The translations under genes were made by a program, and so were the position numbers. From Sphingomonas sp. Leaf20 (GTDB lineage: Bacteria; Pseudomonadota; Alphaproteobacteria; Sphingomonadales; Sphingomonadaceae): a DNA stretch of 64,000 nucleotides. Below are positions 28,163 to 37,287 of this stretch, piece by piece (position 1 is the first letter of the stretch; each line of letters starts with the position of its first letter). The DNA lies in assembly GCF_001421535.1 (NCBI RefSeq), contig NZ_LMKN01000001.1:806001-870000 (forward strand). Reading direction: 5' to 3'. The notes under the pieces were generated by a model. It did no database searches. It saw only the letters and a list, made by a program, of their open reading frames with translations, and was not told the origin of the DNA.

Positions 28163-28644
28163 GGTTCTTCTCCCAGTATCGGACCCCGTTGAGTCCATTG
28201 ATTTATGGTTGTTTCGGTTTCTTGATCGCCCGATTGTTGATCATTCAAAGAAACGTGCAGTTATGCAGCGCGCATGCGTGGCTTCGGCCAAGCGATGTCG
28301 CAATTCATGATAGCGATGAGATCGCGCGAATCACGCGCAAGCCGCGAGCTATTAAGGAACTGGCCTTGGCCGATCCCATCGAATCGCCATGCGTGCTACG
28401 CTGATCCCCGCATGTGCTGCGATCATGCTCACCTCTCCTTTCGCGACGTCTTGGCGTCACCTTTGTCCATTGGTTATTGTGAGAAACGCATCATGTAAAG
28501 GATTACATTCCGACACGAGCGGCAGCTGCGGCGACACGATCCGTCGGACCGGTACAAACCCCGCGTTCGACACGCCGCGATCGTTGACGACCGACGCGGC
28601 GCCACATACCTCGGCCATGGTCATTCCGGATGAGGAACGAAATC
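28163..28644. other. 482-base intergenic region, no gene seen
   Basis: This separates the divergent TonB receptor and serine hydrolase genes. It is clearly less GC-rich than the flanking genes. The stretch nearest the receptor (28200-28260) contains the short inverted repeat TTGA-TCAT-TCAA. Short open frames exist but lack ribosome binding sites and sphingomonad-like codon use. I expect both promoters here and see no repeat, tRNA or riboswitch. Confidence 0.5.
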
Positions 28645-29772
28645 ATGTCGTCGCGCGCGCGTCTGGTGCTGCTGCTGGGGCTGGCTCTCGCTGGAAACGC
28701 GCCTAGCGCTGCCCCCGCGGCGACGGTGCAGACATCGGCGACGATCGCGCGGGCGAACGACCGGACCCGCACGCTGCTGAAGGCGAGCATGGCGGAACGG
28801 CACATCCCCGCGCTTCAGGTCGCCGTCATCGTCCATGGCCGTATCGTGATGTCCGAGGCGTACGGCGTTGCCGATGTCGAGCAGCACGTCGCGGCGACTC
28901 GCCAGACACTGTTCCCGATCAATTCGGCGACCAAGTCGTTTACCGGCCTCGCGATCATGCAGCTCGTCGAGGCGGGCAAGGTCGATCTCGAAAGTCCGGT
29001 ATCACGCTACCTCGACGGCCTGCCCGCGGCATGGCGCGGCGTGCGGATCCGTCACCTGCTGGCGCACGCATCGGGTCTGCCGAACATCGTCGACGAGAAG
29101 GGGCTGGTCGGGGGCGGCAGCGATGCGGATGCCTGGGCCAAGGTGCAGACGCTTCCGATGGACGGCAAAACCGGCGCGGCATTCGCCTATAACCAGACCA
29201 ACTATCTGCTGCTCGGCCGCGTCATCGAGACCGTGAGTGGGGTTTCGTTCGTGCACTTCCTGACCGAGCATCAGTTCACGCCTGCCAACATGGCGCATGC
29301 GCGGTTCGGCGACGGGTACGACATCGTCCCCGGCCGCGCGGATGCGTATATCCGCGATCATGCGGGACGCAGCGACGCCGCGCCGGATCCGCGCGCGCTG
29401 TACCACTGGATCGACGACATCCCCGTGTCGACGCGCGCGGGGGCCGGGCTTTACACCACCGCCGACGATCTCGCGCGCTGGATCATCGCGCTGCAGGACG
29501 GGCGACTTCTCGCCATGCGGGCCAGCATCGACCGCCTGTGGCAACCCGACAGGCTCAACGACGGCACGGCGAACATCTGGGCGATGGGCTGGCCGATCCT
29601 CGCCGGGACGAAGCGTCGCGCGGTCGGCGGTATCGGCGGCGGCCGGGCGGCGTTCTTCGTCTATCCCGACGACGATCTCGCGGTGATCGTGATGACCAAC
29701 CTCGTCGGCGCCAATCCGCAGGACCTGATCGACACGATCGCCGACCAGTATCTTCGCGCGGCACCGCGGTAG
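28645..29772 (+). CDS. Exported beta-lactamase-fold serine hydrolase
   Basis: Encodes 375 residues from the ATG at 28645, preferred over one at 28630 because GAGG is nine bases upstream. After a signal peptide (LVLLLGLALAGNAPS) comes a class C beta-lactamase/esterase domain with the nucleophile motif SATK (Ser94, Lys97), the tyrosine motif YNQTNYLLLG (Tyr182) and IRHLLAHASGLPN. The C-terminal GIGGGRAAFF may serve as the KTG-like box. Members include esterases, D-aminopeptidases and penicillin-binding-like proteins, and the substrate cannot be told from the sequence. The following gene is convergent. Confidence 0.87.
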   Translation: MSSRARLVLLLGLALAGNAPSAAPAATVQTSATIARANDRTRTLLKASMAERHIPALQVAVIVHGRIVMSEAYGVADVEQHVAATRQTLFPINSATKSFTGLAIMQLVEAGKVDLESPVSRYLDGLPAAWRGVRIRHLLAHASGLPNIVDEKGLVGGGSDADAWAKVQTLPMDGKTGAAFAYNQTNYLLLGRVIETVSGVSFVHFLTEHQFTPANMAHARFGDGYDIVPGRADAYIRDHAGRSDAAPDPRALYHWIDDIPVSTRAGAGLYTTADDLARWIIALQDGRLLAMRASIDRLWQPDRLNDGTANIWAMGWPILAGTKRRAVGGIGGGRAAFFVYPDDDLAVIVMTNLVGANPQDLIDTIADQYLRAAPR

Positions 29773-29805
29773 GATCGCGCCACCGGCCGCGACGCAGCCC
29801 GGGAA

Positions 29806-30675
29806 CTATTCGAGGTCGGCGACCACGGGGAAGTGATCGGATGCGTAGCGTGGCCCGACATGGTCGGTCCGCACCGTCGCGCGAACCGGCGTGAACCCGC
29901 GCGTGAAGATATAGTCGATCCGGCGATCCGCGACCCCGGTGAAATTGTGGAAGGTCATCGCCGGGCCGCGGCGGGTCGGCGCTGCCACCCAGGCGTCGGT
30001 CAGGCGGTCCGCGAGGATATGATAGGCCTTGCTGTCGGGCGTCGCGTTCATGTCACCCGTCAGCACCACCGGCAGCGTGCCGGCGATCGGCGCAAGCTGC
30101 TCAAGGACCAGGCGTGCGGAGCGTTCGCGCGCGCCATCATCCTCGTCGCGATGCGCGAAATGCGTGTCGAACACGACGAACTGCCGCCGCGCCGGATCGC
30201 GGGTCTCGAAGACGCCCCAGTTGACCGTTCGCGGCAAATTGGCATCCCACGCCATGCTGCCGACCACCGACGGCGTGTCCGACAGCCAGTAATCGCCGTG
30301 CCGGATGAGCGTCAGCCGGTCGCGGCGATAGAATATCCCCATATGCTCGTCGGCATGGCCACCCCGGCGGTCGCGCCCGAACCACGCATAGCCGGGCAGC
30401 GCGCGGACGATATCGGCCCCCTGCGAGGCGAACAGCTCCTGCGTGCCGATCACGTCGGGCCGTGCCGCGGCGATCGTCTGCACGAAGACCGCGCGACGCT
30501 TGGCCCAGACATTGGGACCATCGTCCTTGCTCGGATAGCGGACGTTGAACGTCATGACGCGGATGGGCAGCCGGACATGCGGTCGCGCCTTCGCAGCGTC
30601 GGGCGCATGCGCCGCAACCGCGCTGGCAAGCGTGAACGTCAGCAGCGCGGCGACGCGCAGGATCTTGAACGGCAT
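29806..30675 (-). CDS. Exported endonuclease/exonuclease/phosphatase family protein
   Basis: Encodes 289 residues. The ATG at 30675 with GGGAG upstream begins the signal peptide MPFKILRVAALLTFTLASAVAAHA. The metal-dependent EEP fold is complete: IRVMTFNVRY, IGTQELFASQ with the metal Glu, DTHFAHRDED, TGDMNATPDS, RIDYIF and the catalytic YASDHFPVVADL. Exported members of this group act on phosphodiesters of sugars, lipids or DNA. It is separated by about 100 bases from the CHASE2 gene on the same strand and is probably independent of it. Confidence 0.88.
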   Translation of the reverse strand: MPFKILRVAALLTFTLASAVAAHAPDAAKARPHVRLPIRVMTFNVRYPSKDDGPNVWAKRRAVFVQTIAAARPDVIGTQELFASQGADIVRALPGYAWFGRDRRGGHADEHMGIFYRRDRLTLIRHGDYWLSDTPSVVGSMAWDANLPRTVNWGVFETRDPARRQFVVFDTHFAHRDEDDGARERSARLVLEQLAPIAGTLPVVLTGDMNATPDSKAYHILADRLTDAWVAAPTRRGPAMTFHNFTGVADRRIDYIFTRGFTPVRATVRTDHVGPRYASDHFPVVADLE

Positions 30676-30780
30676 GAAGCAACTCCCGGCAGGACAGCGA
30701 TGCACAAACGCGACGGAGCCGCATCCTGTCCTATACACCCGATGATGGCGCGGCGATGACACATTCGGCGGCTGTGTCGA

Positions 30781-33090
30781 TCAGGCGGCGTACCGGTAAT
30801 GACTCCCCAATATCGTCGCCAGGCTTTGCAACGGCACCGGCTTGCTGATGAGATAGCCCTGGATCATGTCGCAGCCCGACGTGCGGAGGAATTCGAAGCA
30901 GGCGTCATCCTCGACGCCCTCCGCGACGACTTTCAGGCCCAGCCTGTGCGCGAGTTCGATCGTCGATCGGACAAGGATCGCGTCATCCGGATTCTGGTGC
31001 GCATGCTGGACGAAGCTCCGGTCGATCTTCAGCTCGTTGAGCGGCAGCTGGCGCAGATAGCTGAGCGTCGATTGACCGGTCCCGTAATCGTCCATCGACA
31101 CCGCGATGCCGAGCGCGCGATAACGGTGCAACGCGGCGACCGCCTTGTTGGTATCGGCCATCGCCGCGGATTCGGTCACCTCGAACACCAGCGCGGATGC
31201 CGGCGTCCCGGCGGCCGCGATCAGCCGCTCGACCTCAGTGTTGAACGACGACGAGGACAGCAGCTTGGCCGAGATGTTGATGGCGGCGGTCAGCTGCGGG
31301 TGCTGCGCGCGCAGGACGGCGAGGTCCCGGATCACGTGCGACAGGACGTGAAGCGTGAGCGGCGCGATCCGGTTGGTCTTTTCCGCGACCGGAATGAACA
31401 GGTCGGGGCCGACGAACCCGCGCGACGGATGACGCCACCGGACCAGCGCCTCGACGCTCGTGATGCACGTCTCGCGAAGGTCGTATTTGGGCTGGTAGAA
31501 CACCTCGACCTGACCGCTGGCAATCGCATCGTCGAGTTCGCCCATGAGCGAGATCGACCGTTCGAGGCCGACGATGTCGGTCTGCGCGCGTTTCCAGAAC
31601 AGGTCGGACGCGCGCGCATCCTCGGCTGCGAGCGACGCGTCGGCGATCACCCGTTCCATCTCCGCGCAGGGCCCCGTCGCGATCCCGATCGTCATCGCGA
31701 CATCGACCCGCCGCCCGCCGACCTCGACCTGCTGCAGCATGATCGTGCGCAGCCCGTGGAGCGCGTCGTCGATCGACTGGTCGAGCGGCAGGCAGAAGGC
31801 GAGCTGCGGATCCGACATGCGGTAGACCTGGCCGCGTTCCCCGACGAGCGCGAGCCGCTCGCTCACGCGAAGGACGACATCGGCGGTTCCGCGCTCGCCC
31901 AGAACCGCGCGCAGCGGATCGTAATTGCCGATCTGCGCCACCGCGAGGACGATCGTCTCGCCGCGATTCGACAAGTCGAGCAGCTGGCGGCTGTTGGGAA
32001 GACCCGTCGCCTCGTCGACCGAACGCTGTCGCTTGAACCGACCGATCACGTCGCGGACGAGACAGGCCATGCCCGTCAACACCATCATCAACGCCGCGGT
32101 GGCGATCGGATAGGTTATGAGAAGATACTGCTGTGCCAGCAGCACGCCGAGGATCAGGACGCACAGGCTCACGCCCATCACGACCGTGCTCCCGATCGTG
32201 GTCCGGAACCGCAGCATCACGCAGACGACGATCGCGGCGAGCAGGAAGACGAGCAGCGGCGAGCCATAGGACGGCACGCCGCGGATCAGCGTCTCGGCGG
32301 CGAGCGCCTGGACGACGACGCCCGGTATGACGCCCCATTGCGGCGTCCCGTACCGGTCGCCCATCTCGATCGCGGTCGCGCCGACCAGGACGTTGCGCCC
32401 CCGGACGCGCGACGCGTCGAAGCGGCCATCGCGGACGGCGACGAAGCTGAGGCGCGGGATCGTGCTCGGATCGATCGACATGTCGATCGGGAATTCCTGG
32501 TCCACCGCGCCCGATCGTGCCGCGATGAACGCTGACAGCGACGGTCGCGGCTGGCCTGCGGTCACGGTCGCCATCGTCATGTTGCGGACCTGGCCATCGG
32601 GATCCGGACGGATGCTTACCGATGCCAGAATCGCATGATCGCGCAGCATCGGGATCGGCAGCGCGTCGATCGTGCGCTGGTCGTCGCTCCCCGCGACCTG
32701 GCCGAACGTCGGCAGCGCGACGCGCCCGTCCGCACGCGAAAGCGACGCGGCGAGCGCACGATCCCCCGCCGCATCGGAGGGCGACGAGAAATCGACGTCG
32801 AACACGATCGACGCGGCCCCCGCCTTGCGCAGACGATCCACCACCGCGGCATAATGCGACCGCGACCAGGGCCAGCGCGCGATCGCCGCCGCGCTGTCGG
32901 CGTCCATCTCGACGATCGCGACCTTGCCGCTCGCCTGGCGATCGACCACGCCGAAGCGCATCGGCATCAGCACGCGGTCGATCGCCGCGCCGGTCGCGGT
33001 CACCATCGTCAGATAGCCCGCGGCGAGGACGAGGAGGCATATCACCCACGAAGACGGCCGCCATCCGGTCCGCAAGACGCTGGTGCCCAC
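30781..33090 (-). CDS. CHASE2 sensor with degenerate GGDEF and intact EAL phosphodiesterase domain
   Basis: Encodes 769 residues from a GTG start. One membrane segment (13-33) leads to a periplasmic CHASE2 domain (about 35-270). Three membrane segments (275-345) follow, then a GGDEF-like domain (355-500) whose active-site motif is replaced by SDPQL (426-430), then an EAL domain (515-765). In the EAL domain the metal and catalytic positions look intact: Glu547 (EAL), Asn605, Glu640, Asp667-Asp668, Lys688, Glu724 and Gln744. It should hydrolyse c-di-GMP under control of a periplasmic signal. It lies three bases downstream of the FhaC-like gene, so the two are co-transcribed. Confidence 0.92.
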   Translation of the reverse strand: MGTSVLRTGWRPSSWVICLLVLAAGYLTMVTATGAAIDRVLMPMRFGVVDRQASGKVAIVEMDADSAAAIARWPWSRSHYAAVVDRLRKAGAASIVFDVDFSSPSDAAGDRALAASLSRADGRVALPTFGQVAGSDDQRTIDALPIPMLRDHAILASVSIRPDPDGQVRNMTMATVTAGQPRPSLSAFIAARSGAVDQEFPIDMSIDPSTIPRLSFVAVRDGRFDASRVRGRNVLVGATAIEMGDRYGTPQWGVIPGVVVQALAAETLIRGVPSYGSPLLVFLLAAIVVCVMLRFRTTIGSTVVMGVSLCVLILGVLLAQQYLLITYPIATAALMMVLTGMACLVRDVIGRFKRQRSVDEATGLPNSRQLLDLSNRGETIVLAVAQIGNYDPLRAVLGERGTADVVLRVSERLALVGERGQVYRMSDPQLAFCLPLDQSIDDALHGLRTIMLQQVEVGGRRVDVAMTIGIATGPCAEMERVIADASLAAEDARASDLFWKRAQTDIVGLERSISLMGELDDAIASGQVEVFYQPKYDLRETCITSVEALVRWRHPSRGFVGPDLFIPVAEKTNRIAPLTLHVLSHVIRDLAVLRAQHPQLTAAINISAKLLSSSSFNTEVERLIAAAGTPASALVFEVTESAAMADTNKAVAALHRYRALGIAVSMDDYGTGQSTLSYLRQLPLNELKIDRSFVQHAHQNPDDAILVRSTIELAHRLGLKVVAEGVEDDACFEFLRTSGCDMIQGYLISKPVPLQSLATILGSHYRYAA

Positions 33091-33093
33091 CGA

Positions 33094-34749
33094 TCAGAAA
33101 CTCCGCGAAAGCCGGAACGACACGCGCGGGCGCTTCGTCTCGGTATCGAACCGGTCCTCGTTGAGCGGAAACGCGACCTCGATCATCCCGTCGAGCGTCC
33201 CGTAGCCGAGCCGGGCCCCCGTCCCCGTCGACAGCAGCGAACCGCCGCCGATGCCGTTCCGGAGATTGTCGACATAGCCCCCGTCGACAAAGCCATAGAG
33301 CTGCATCCGGTCGAGCCCGCCCTTCACGCGCCCGAAATTGGCGCGCAGTTCGGCCGAGCCGAGCATGCCCTGGTCGCCCGTCCGCTCGGCATAATCATAG
33401 GCGCGTCCGAACCCCGGCCCGCCCGCGCCGATCTCGGCCGTGGCGAGCAGCGGGCGCGAGGCAAGCTGGCCCGACGAGGCGAGCGCGATCGCGAACGGCC
33501 CGGTGATATCCGCGGACCAGTCCATCGTGTAGCCCCAGGTGACGAACCGCGCGTCGCCGTCCGCGCGCGACGTCCGCAGGTCGCCTTCGTGGCTGACCCC
33601 GTCGAGCGGCAGCCCGCCGACCATCGCGACCTCACCGCGCAGGATGCCCGGTCCGAGCTTGCCCGTCCCGTTGATCGCGCCGGTGATCGTCGCCAGTCGA
33701 TCGTTGCGGAGCATCGTCCCCAGCAGCGTCTGGTCGCTTTTCAGCGCGCGCAGCTCGACCGTCGCCCAGACGCTCCGCGCGCGGCTTCGCATCAGCGGCG
33801 TGGCATAGCCGATCGCCGCATCGACGCTGTTCCCGACGACGTCGAGCGGCTTGAGCGAGGCTCCCGGGTTGGCGCGACCATAGGAGCCTGACACCGTGAC
33901 CACGCTGCCATGCGAATCGACGGGTGCCGCGTACAGCGCGCGGAAGAACGCGAACTCGCTCGGCTCGACGGGCGTCGCGGCAGCGATGAAGCGGAGTTCG
34001 TCGCCCGACTGCGCGATGCTGCGCAGATTGGCCAGCATCGTCGCACGGATCGGCCCAACCTCGGCGCTGCCGCGATTGTCGACCTGCAGATAGGCAAACG
34101 CGCTGTCCTGCGCGATCGTGACGAGAAGAATGCCAAAACCGTTCTGGCGGATATATTTGCTGCTGGTGACGGTGATCCCGGGAATATCGCCCACCAGAAG
34201 GATCGCGCGTTCCAGCGTCTCGCGACGGGCCGGCCCACCGGCGACCAGCGCATCGGTCAGGATCCGGTCGGCCAGCGGGCTGGTCGCACCGATCACGCGC
34301 ACCGCGGCGATCGCCCCCTCGTCAAGCGTGATGTGCAGCACGCCGTCGCGCATCGACTGGACGGGGATCGACGCGCTGGCGAACGGATAGCCCGCACCGC
34401 GCGCGATCCCCGCAACCGCGCCGGCCAGCGTCGAGAGATCGGCCGCGGTCAGCTGCCGGCCGATATAGGGGACCAACGCGGGCGCGAAGGCGCTGGTCGC
34501 CACGCGCTCGTTTCCGTCGACGACGATGGCGGTCGCGACCTGCGACGGCGCGGCAATCGTGCTGACCGGCGCTGTCGTTTCCTGGGCCACGCCGGGTGGT
34601 CCCGCGGCGGGTACGGGCGCCGGCTTGGGCAGTGCCTGTTCGGTGATTGTCGGGTCCGCCCGATCCAGCCGGACCTGGGCGATTGCCGGCGTCGCGGCGC
34701 ACGCGCCTGCTGCGGTCAGCGTTGCGGCGACCAGCGTGCGGCGCATCAT
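33094..34749 (-). CDS. ShlB/FhaC/HecB-type two-partner-secretion outer-membrane transporter
   Basis: Encodes 551 residues. Two adjacent ATG codons at 34749/34746 follow GAGAG; an upstream ATG at 34764 is possible. The signal peptide ends TPAIAQ. A Pro-rich linker is followed by a POTRA region (about 80-160, IVVDGNERVATSAFAPALVPYIG ... GYPFASASIPVQ), a second POTRA-like stretch with FGILLVTIAQ, and a 16-strand-type barrel with YLQVDNRGSAEVG, ending in SFRLSRSF. The family exports a large TpsA protein bearing a TPS domain, but no TpsA gene is nearby. Its neighbours are a CHASE2-EAL protein and a divergent FecR-domain protein, which may be its real partner. Confidence 0.85.
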   Translation of the reverse strand: MMRRTLVAATLTAAGACAATPAIAQVRLDRADPTITEQALPKPAPVPAAGPPGVAQETTAPVSTIAAPSQVATAIVVDGNERVATSAFAPALVPYIGRQLTAADLSTLAGAVAGIARGAGYPFASASIPVQSMRDGVLHITLDEGAIAAVRVIGATSPLADRILTDALVAGGPARRETLERAILLVGDIPGITVTSSKYIRQNGFGILLVTIAQDSAFAYLQVDNRGSAEVGPIRATMLANLRSIAQSGDELRFIAAATPVEPSEFAFFRALYAAPVDSHGSVVTVSGSYGRANPGASLKPLDVVGNSVDAAIGYATPLMRSRARSVWATVELRALKSDQTLLGTMLRNDRLATITGAINGTGKLGPGILRGEVAMVGGLPLDGVSHEGDLRTSRADGDARFVTWGYTMDWSADITGPFAIALASSGQLASRPLLATAEIGAGGPGFGRAYDYAERTGDQGMLGSAELRANFGRVKGGLDRMQLYGFVDGGYVDNLRNGIGGGSLLSTGTGARLGYGTLDGMIEVAFPLNEDRFDTETKRPRVSFRLSRSF

Positions 34750-34781
34750 GTTCTCTCGTGTCATTCGACCGCTGACTAGTG

Positions 34782-34805
34782 AGCAAGCGTTTGCAAATGG
34801 TTGCT
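34782..34805. promoter_or_regulatory. 24-bp palindrome in the FhaC/FecR divergent promoter
   Basis: The core TTTGCAAA is a perfect 8-bp palindrome. It is flanked by AGCAAGCG on the left and TGGTTGCT on the right, which pair at six of eight positions, including the outer five (AGCAA/TTGCT). It sits 32 bases from the FhaC-like start and about 100 bases from the FecR start. The length and symmetry suggest a dimeric repressor or activator site shared by both genes. Confidence 0.55.
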
Positions 34806-34907
34806 TTTCTTGACCCTAACGCGCGATTTACCTTCCCGCTGAACGCACCGGTAATGATGATCCGACGATAGACCCGGAATGGGCGGAGCGCGCCCGCGGG
34901 GGATGTA

Positions 34908-37058
34908 ATGCGTAAGCGGATACTGGCGTTGTTGGTTGCCGGCTGTTCAACGGCCGCGATCGGCAAGCAGCCGAGCTGGACGATCAGCGAAACGAGTGGC
35001 GCGGTGCGCGTGTCGCATGCCGGCATCACGCGTGTCGCGACGCGGGGGAATGCGATCGCACCGGGCGACGTCGTCACGACGGGCCCCGGCGGCCGCGCGG
35101 TCCTCGTCCGCGGCACCGAGTTCATGATGGTCGCCTCGGCGTCGCAGCTTCGTCTCCCGGTCGAGGAGCAGGCGACGGGATTCACGCGCGTGTTCGAGGA
35201 TTTCGGCCATGTCGTCTTCATGATCAAGAAGCAGATGACGCCGCATTTCGAGGTCAAGACGCCCTATCTCGCCGCCGTCGTGAAGGGCACGACCTTCAGC
35301 ATCGGGGTGAGCCCGCAGGGTGCCGCCGTCCAGGTGCTCGAAGGCGCGGTCGACGTGGCGACGGGCGATGGCGGCGCGCATGACATGCTGCGCCCCGGCT
35401 CGATCGCGCGCGTCGGCGCGGACAACATGTATCGCATGCAGGTTCAGACGAACGGCATCATGCGGACGCTCGTGTCGCCGGCGATGCCCGCATCGGGAGA
35501 CACGGCCGGTCCGATCGTCACCGCGCCTAGCGGCACCACTGCCCCGGACGACAGCACGACGACGCCGGCGCTCGCCACCCCGGCGCTCGCCACCCCCACC
35601 CCCACCACCACGCTTGCGGCCCCACCCGCCGATCAGATCGCGATCGCCGCAGACGCGCCCGGATCGGCGATCGCCACCCCCGGTGTCATGGCCGCGGTGT
35701 ACGAGACACCCGTCTCGCTGGCATCGACGACCGCGGGCCTCGTCACCGGCACGCTTGGCGGCAACGCGCTTGCCGACCTCGCGGACGTCGCGAGCATCAG
35801 CAGGACCGTGACCGAAGCGTCGACGTCCGCCGTCAAGGCGGTGCAGGTCGCCGTCGAGACGACCGCGGTGACCGATGCGCAGACGGTCGCCGCGTCGGCG
35901 GCGACGCGCCAAAACGAGGCGGCAACCGCCGCCGCGGAGTCGAAGGCCTCCGCCGACCGCGCGAGCGAGGAAGCCGCCAGCGCAGCCCTGCGCGCGAACG
36001 ACGCCGCGGCGAAGGCCAAGGCCGCGCAGGATGCGAGCGAAGCCGCCAAGATGGCGGCGCAGGCGCAGGCCGACGCCGCGGTCAAGGCCGCGGCCGATGC
36101 ATCGCAGCAGGCTGCCGCGGCGCAGGCCGATGCCGCGGCAAAGGCGGCAGCCAAGGCTGCAGCCGACGCCGATGCGGCGATGGCGGCACGCGCGGCGGAG
36201 GACGCCGCCAGGGCCGCCGCCGATTCGTCCGCCGAACAGGCCGCGCGCGTGGCGACGGCCACCGCGGCCAAGGCGGCGGAGGATGCGCGCCGGGCAAGCG
36301 AACTGGCCGCCGCCGCGGATGCGGATCATGCGGCGAAGTCGGCCGCCGATGCCGTCGCCGCGAGCGCAGCCGCCGCTGCCGCCAGGGCTGCGGACGCCGC
36401 TGCGGCGGCCGCGCGCGACTCCGACGACGCCGCGACGCAGGCGGCAGCACAGAAGGCGGCGGCAGACGCTGCGAAGGCGGCGAGCGACGCCGCGGCGGCC
36501 GCGACCGCATCGCGGCAGGCGGAAATCGACAAAACGGCAAGGGACGCGGCCAAGGCGGCCGCCGACCAGGCCGCGGAAGCATCGAGAACCGCGGAAAAGG
36601 CCGCCAAGGACAGCGCCGACAAGATCGCGCGCGACGCCGCCAGGGATGCCGAGAAGGCCGCGAAGGACGCAGCCCAGGCCGCCGAAAAGGCTGCGAAGGC
36701 AGCGGCCGATGCCGCGCGCGCGGATGCCGAAAAGGCGGCGCGGGATGCTGCGAAGGCCGCATCCGACAAGGACGCGGAAGAGGCCGGGAAGGATGCCGCC
36801 AAGGCCGCCGAGGAGGCGGCGAAGAACGGACGCGACCAGGCGGCGAAGGATGCGGAGAAGGCGGCCCGTGAAGCCGCCCAGGACGCCGCCAAGGCCGCGG
36901 CGGACCTCGCCAAGCAGCAGGACGATGCCGCAAAGGGCGCGAAGAAGGCGGCCGACGACGCCGCCAAGGGCGCCGACGACGCCGCCAGGGACCTGCTCAA
37001 GCGAGCCGATGCCGCCGCGAAGGCCGCGCTCGAGGCGCTCAAGAAGTTCAAGCTGTAA
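34908..37058 (+). CDS. FecR-domain protein with a very long Ala/Lys/Asp coiled-coil tail
   Basis: Encodes 716 residues starting after GGGGGATGTA. The N-terminus MRKRILALLVAGCS reads as a short signal peptide with a possible lipobox (VAGC, Cys13), although it is short for one. A FecR domain (about 45-150) contains GDVVTTGPGGRAVLV, KTPYLAAVVKGTTFSI and VQVLEGAVDV. A Pro/Thr-rich linker (about 205-250) follows. Residues 302-716 are nearly all Ala, Lys, Asp, Glu, Arg and Ser in TolA-like KAA/DAA repeats, predicting one long rod. It is divergent from the FhaC-like transporter and the CHASE2-EAL gene. No FecI sigma factor is nearby, so an iron-signalling role is unlikely; a cell-envelope or exported structural role is inference. 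Confidence 0.85.
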   Translation: MRKRILALLVAGCSTAAIGKQPSWTISETSGAVRVSHAGITRVATRGNAIAPGDVVTTGPGGRAVLVRGTEFMMVASASQLRLPVEEQATGFTRVFEDFGHVVFMIKKQMTPHFEVKTPYLAAVVKGTTFSIGVSPQGAAVQVLEGAVDVATGDGGAHDMLRPGSIARVGADNMYRMQVQTNGIMRTLVSPAMPASGDTAGPIVTAPSGTTAPDDSTTTPALATPALATPTPTTTLAAPPADQIAIAADAPGSAIATPGVMAAVYETPVSLASTTAGLVTGTLGGNALADLADVASISRTVTEASTSAVKAVQVAVETTAVTDAQTVAASAATRQNEAATAAAESKASADRASEEAASAALRANDAAAKAKAAQDASEAAKMAAQAQADAAVKAAADASQQAAAAQADAAAKAAAKAAADADAAMAARAAEDAARAAADSSAEQAARVATATAAKAAEDARRASELAAAADADHAAKSAADAVAASAAAAAARAADAAAAAARDSDDAATQAAAQKAAADAAKAASDAAAAATASRQAEIDKTARDAAKAAADQAAEASRTAEKAAKDSADKIARDAARDAEKAAKDAAQAAEKAAKAAADAARADAEKAARDAAKAASDKDAEEAGKDAAKAAEEAAKNGRDQAAKDAEKAAREAAQDAAKAAADLAKQQDDAAKGAKKAADDAAKGADDAARDLLKRADAAAKAALEALKKFKL

Positions 37059-37072
37059 CGCGCGCTTGATCA

Positions 37073-37100
37073 CCGCGGGTTGCCTGAGGGCAGCCCGCGG
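37073..37100 (+). terminator. 12-bp hairpin after the FecR-domain gene
   Basis: CCGCGGGTTGCC and GGCAGCCCGCGG pair (one G-U) around the tetraloop TGAG, 15 bases after the stop codon. No U-tract follows, so termination strength is uncertain. Confidence 0.6.
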
Positions 37101-37193
37101 CACGAAACGCGGTGACTTTTGCCGATCGGACCCGGCCGGCGGACCGCGGCGCCACGCCCGCGCCGATCCTCCGCAGCATCGGCAGGAAAGCGC

Positions 37194-37266
37194 GCCACAC
37201 TATGCAGGCGCTACGCGGAACATCGGAATCGATCTCGAATTGCTATGCCGCGCCCGATAGCTGGGG
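37194..37266 (+). repeat. Degenerate direct repeat, copy 1
   Basis: About 70 bases resemble 37799-37870. The best-conserved part reads AATCG-N-TCTCGAAT-N-GCTATGCCGCG in both copies, with further similarity on each side (GCCAC..TATGC.GGC and GGGT). This copy ends 22 bases before the ATG at 37288. Confidence 0.6.
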
Positions 37267-37287
37267 TGCCACGACAAGGAGTGCGGC

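Noticed and set aside
25487..28192. Open frame of 901 codons opposite the third TonB receptor
   Set aside because: The minus-strand receptor has signal peptide, plug and barrel motifs; the antisense product has none.
34908..37058. FecR protein as part of a FecI/FecR/FecA iron-signalling set
   Set aside because: No ECF sigma factor gene is adjacent and the protein has an N-terminal signal or lipobox with an extended rod instead of the usual cytoplasmic anti-sigma segment.
34947..37103. Glycine/arginine-rich 718-codon frame opposite the FecR-domain gene
   Set aside because: The repeated Ala/Lys codons of the rod domain read as Gly/Arg/Leu on the other strand. There is no ribosome site or domain, so it is a shadow.
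37217..37245. EcfG-type stress promoter (GGAAC-N16/17-CGTT) before the 191-residue gene
   Set aside because: GGAAC is present but the -10 CGTT is not found at the right distance, and the second repeat copy lacks GGAAC.
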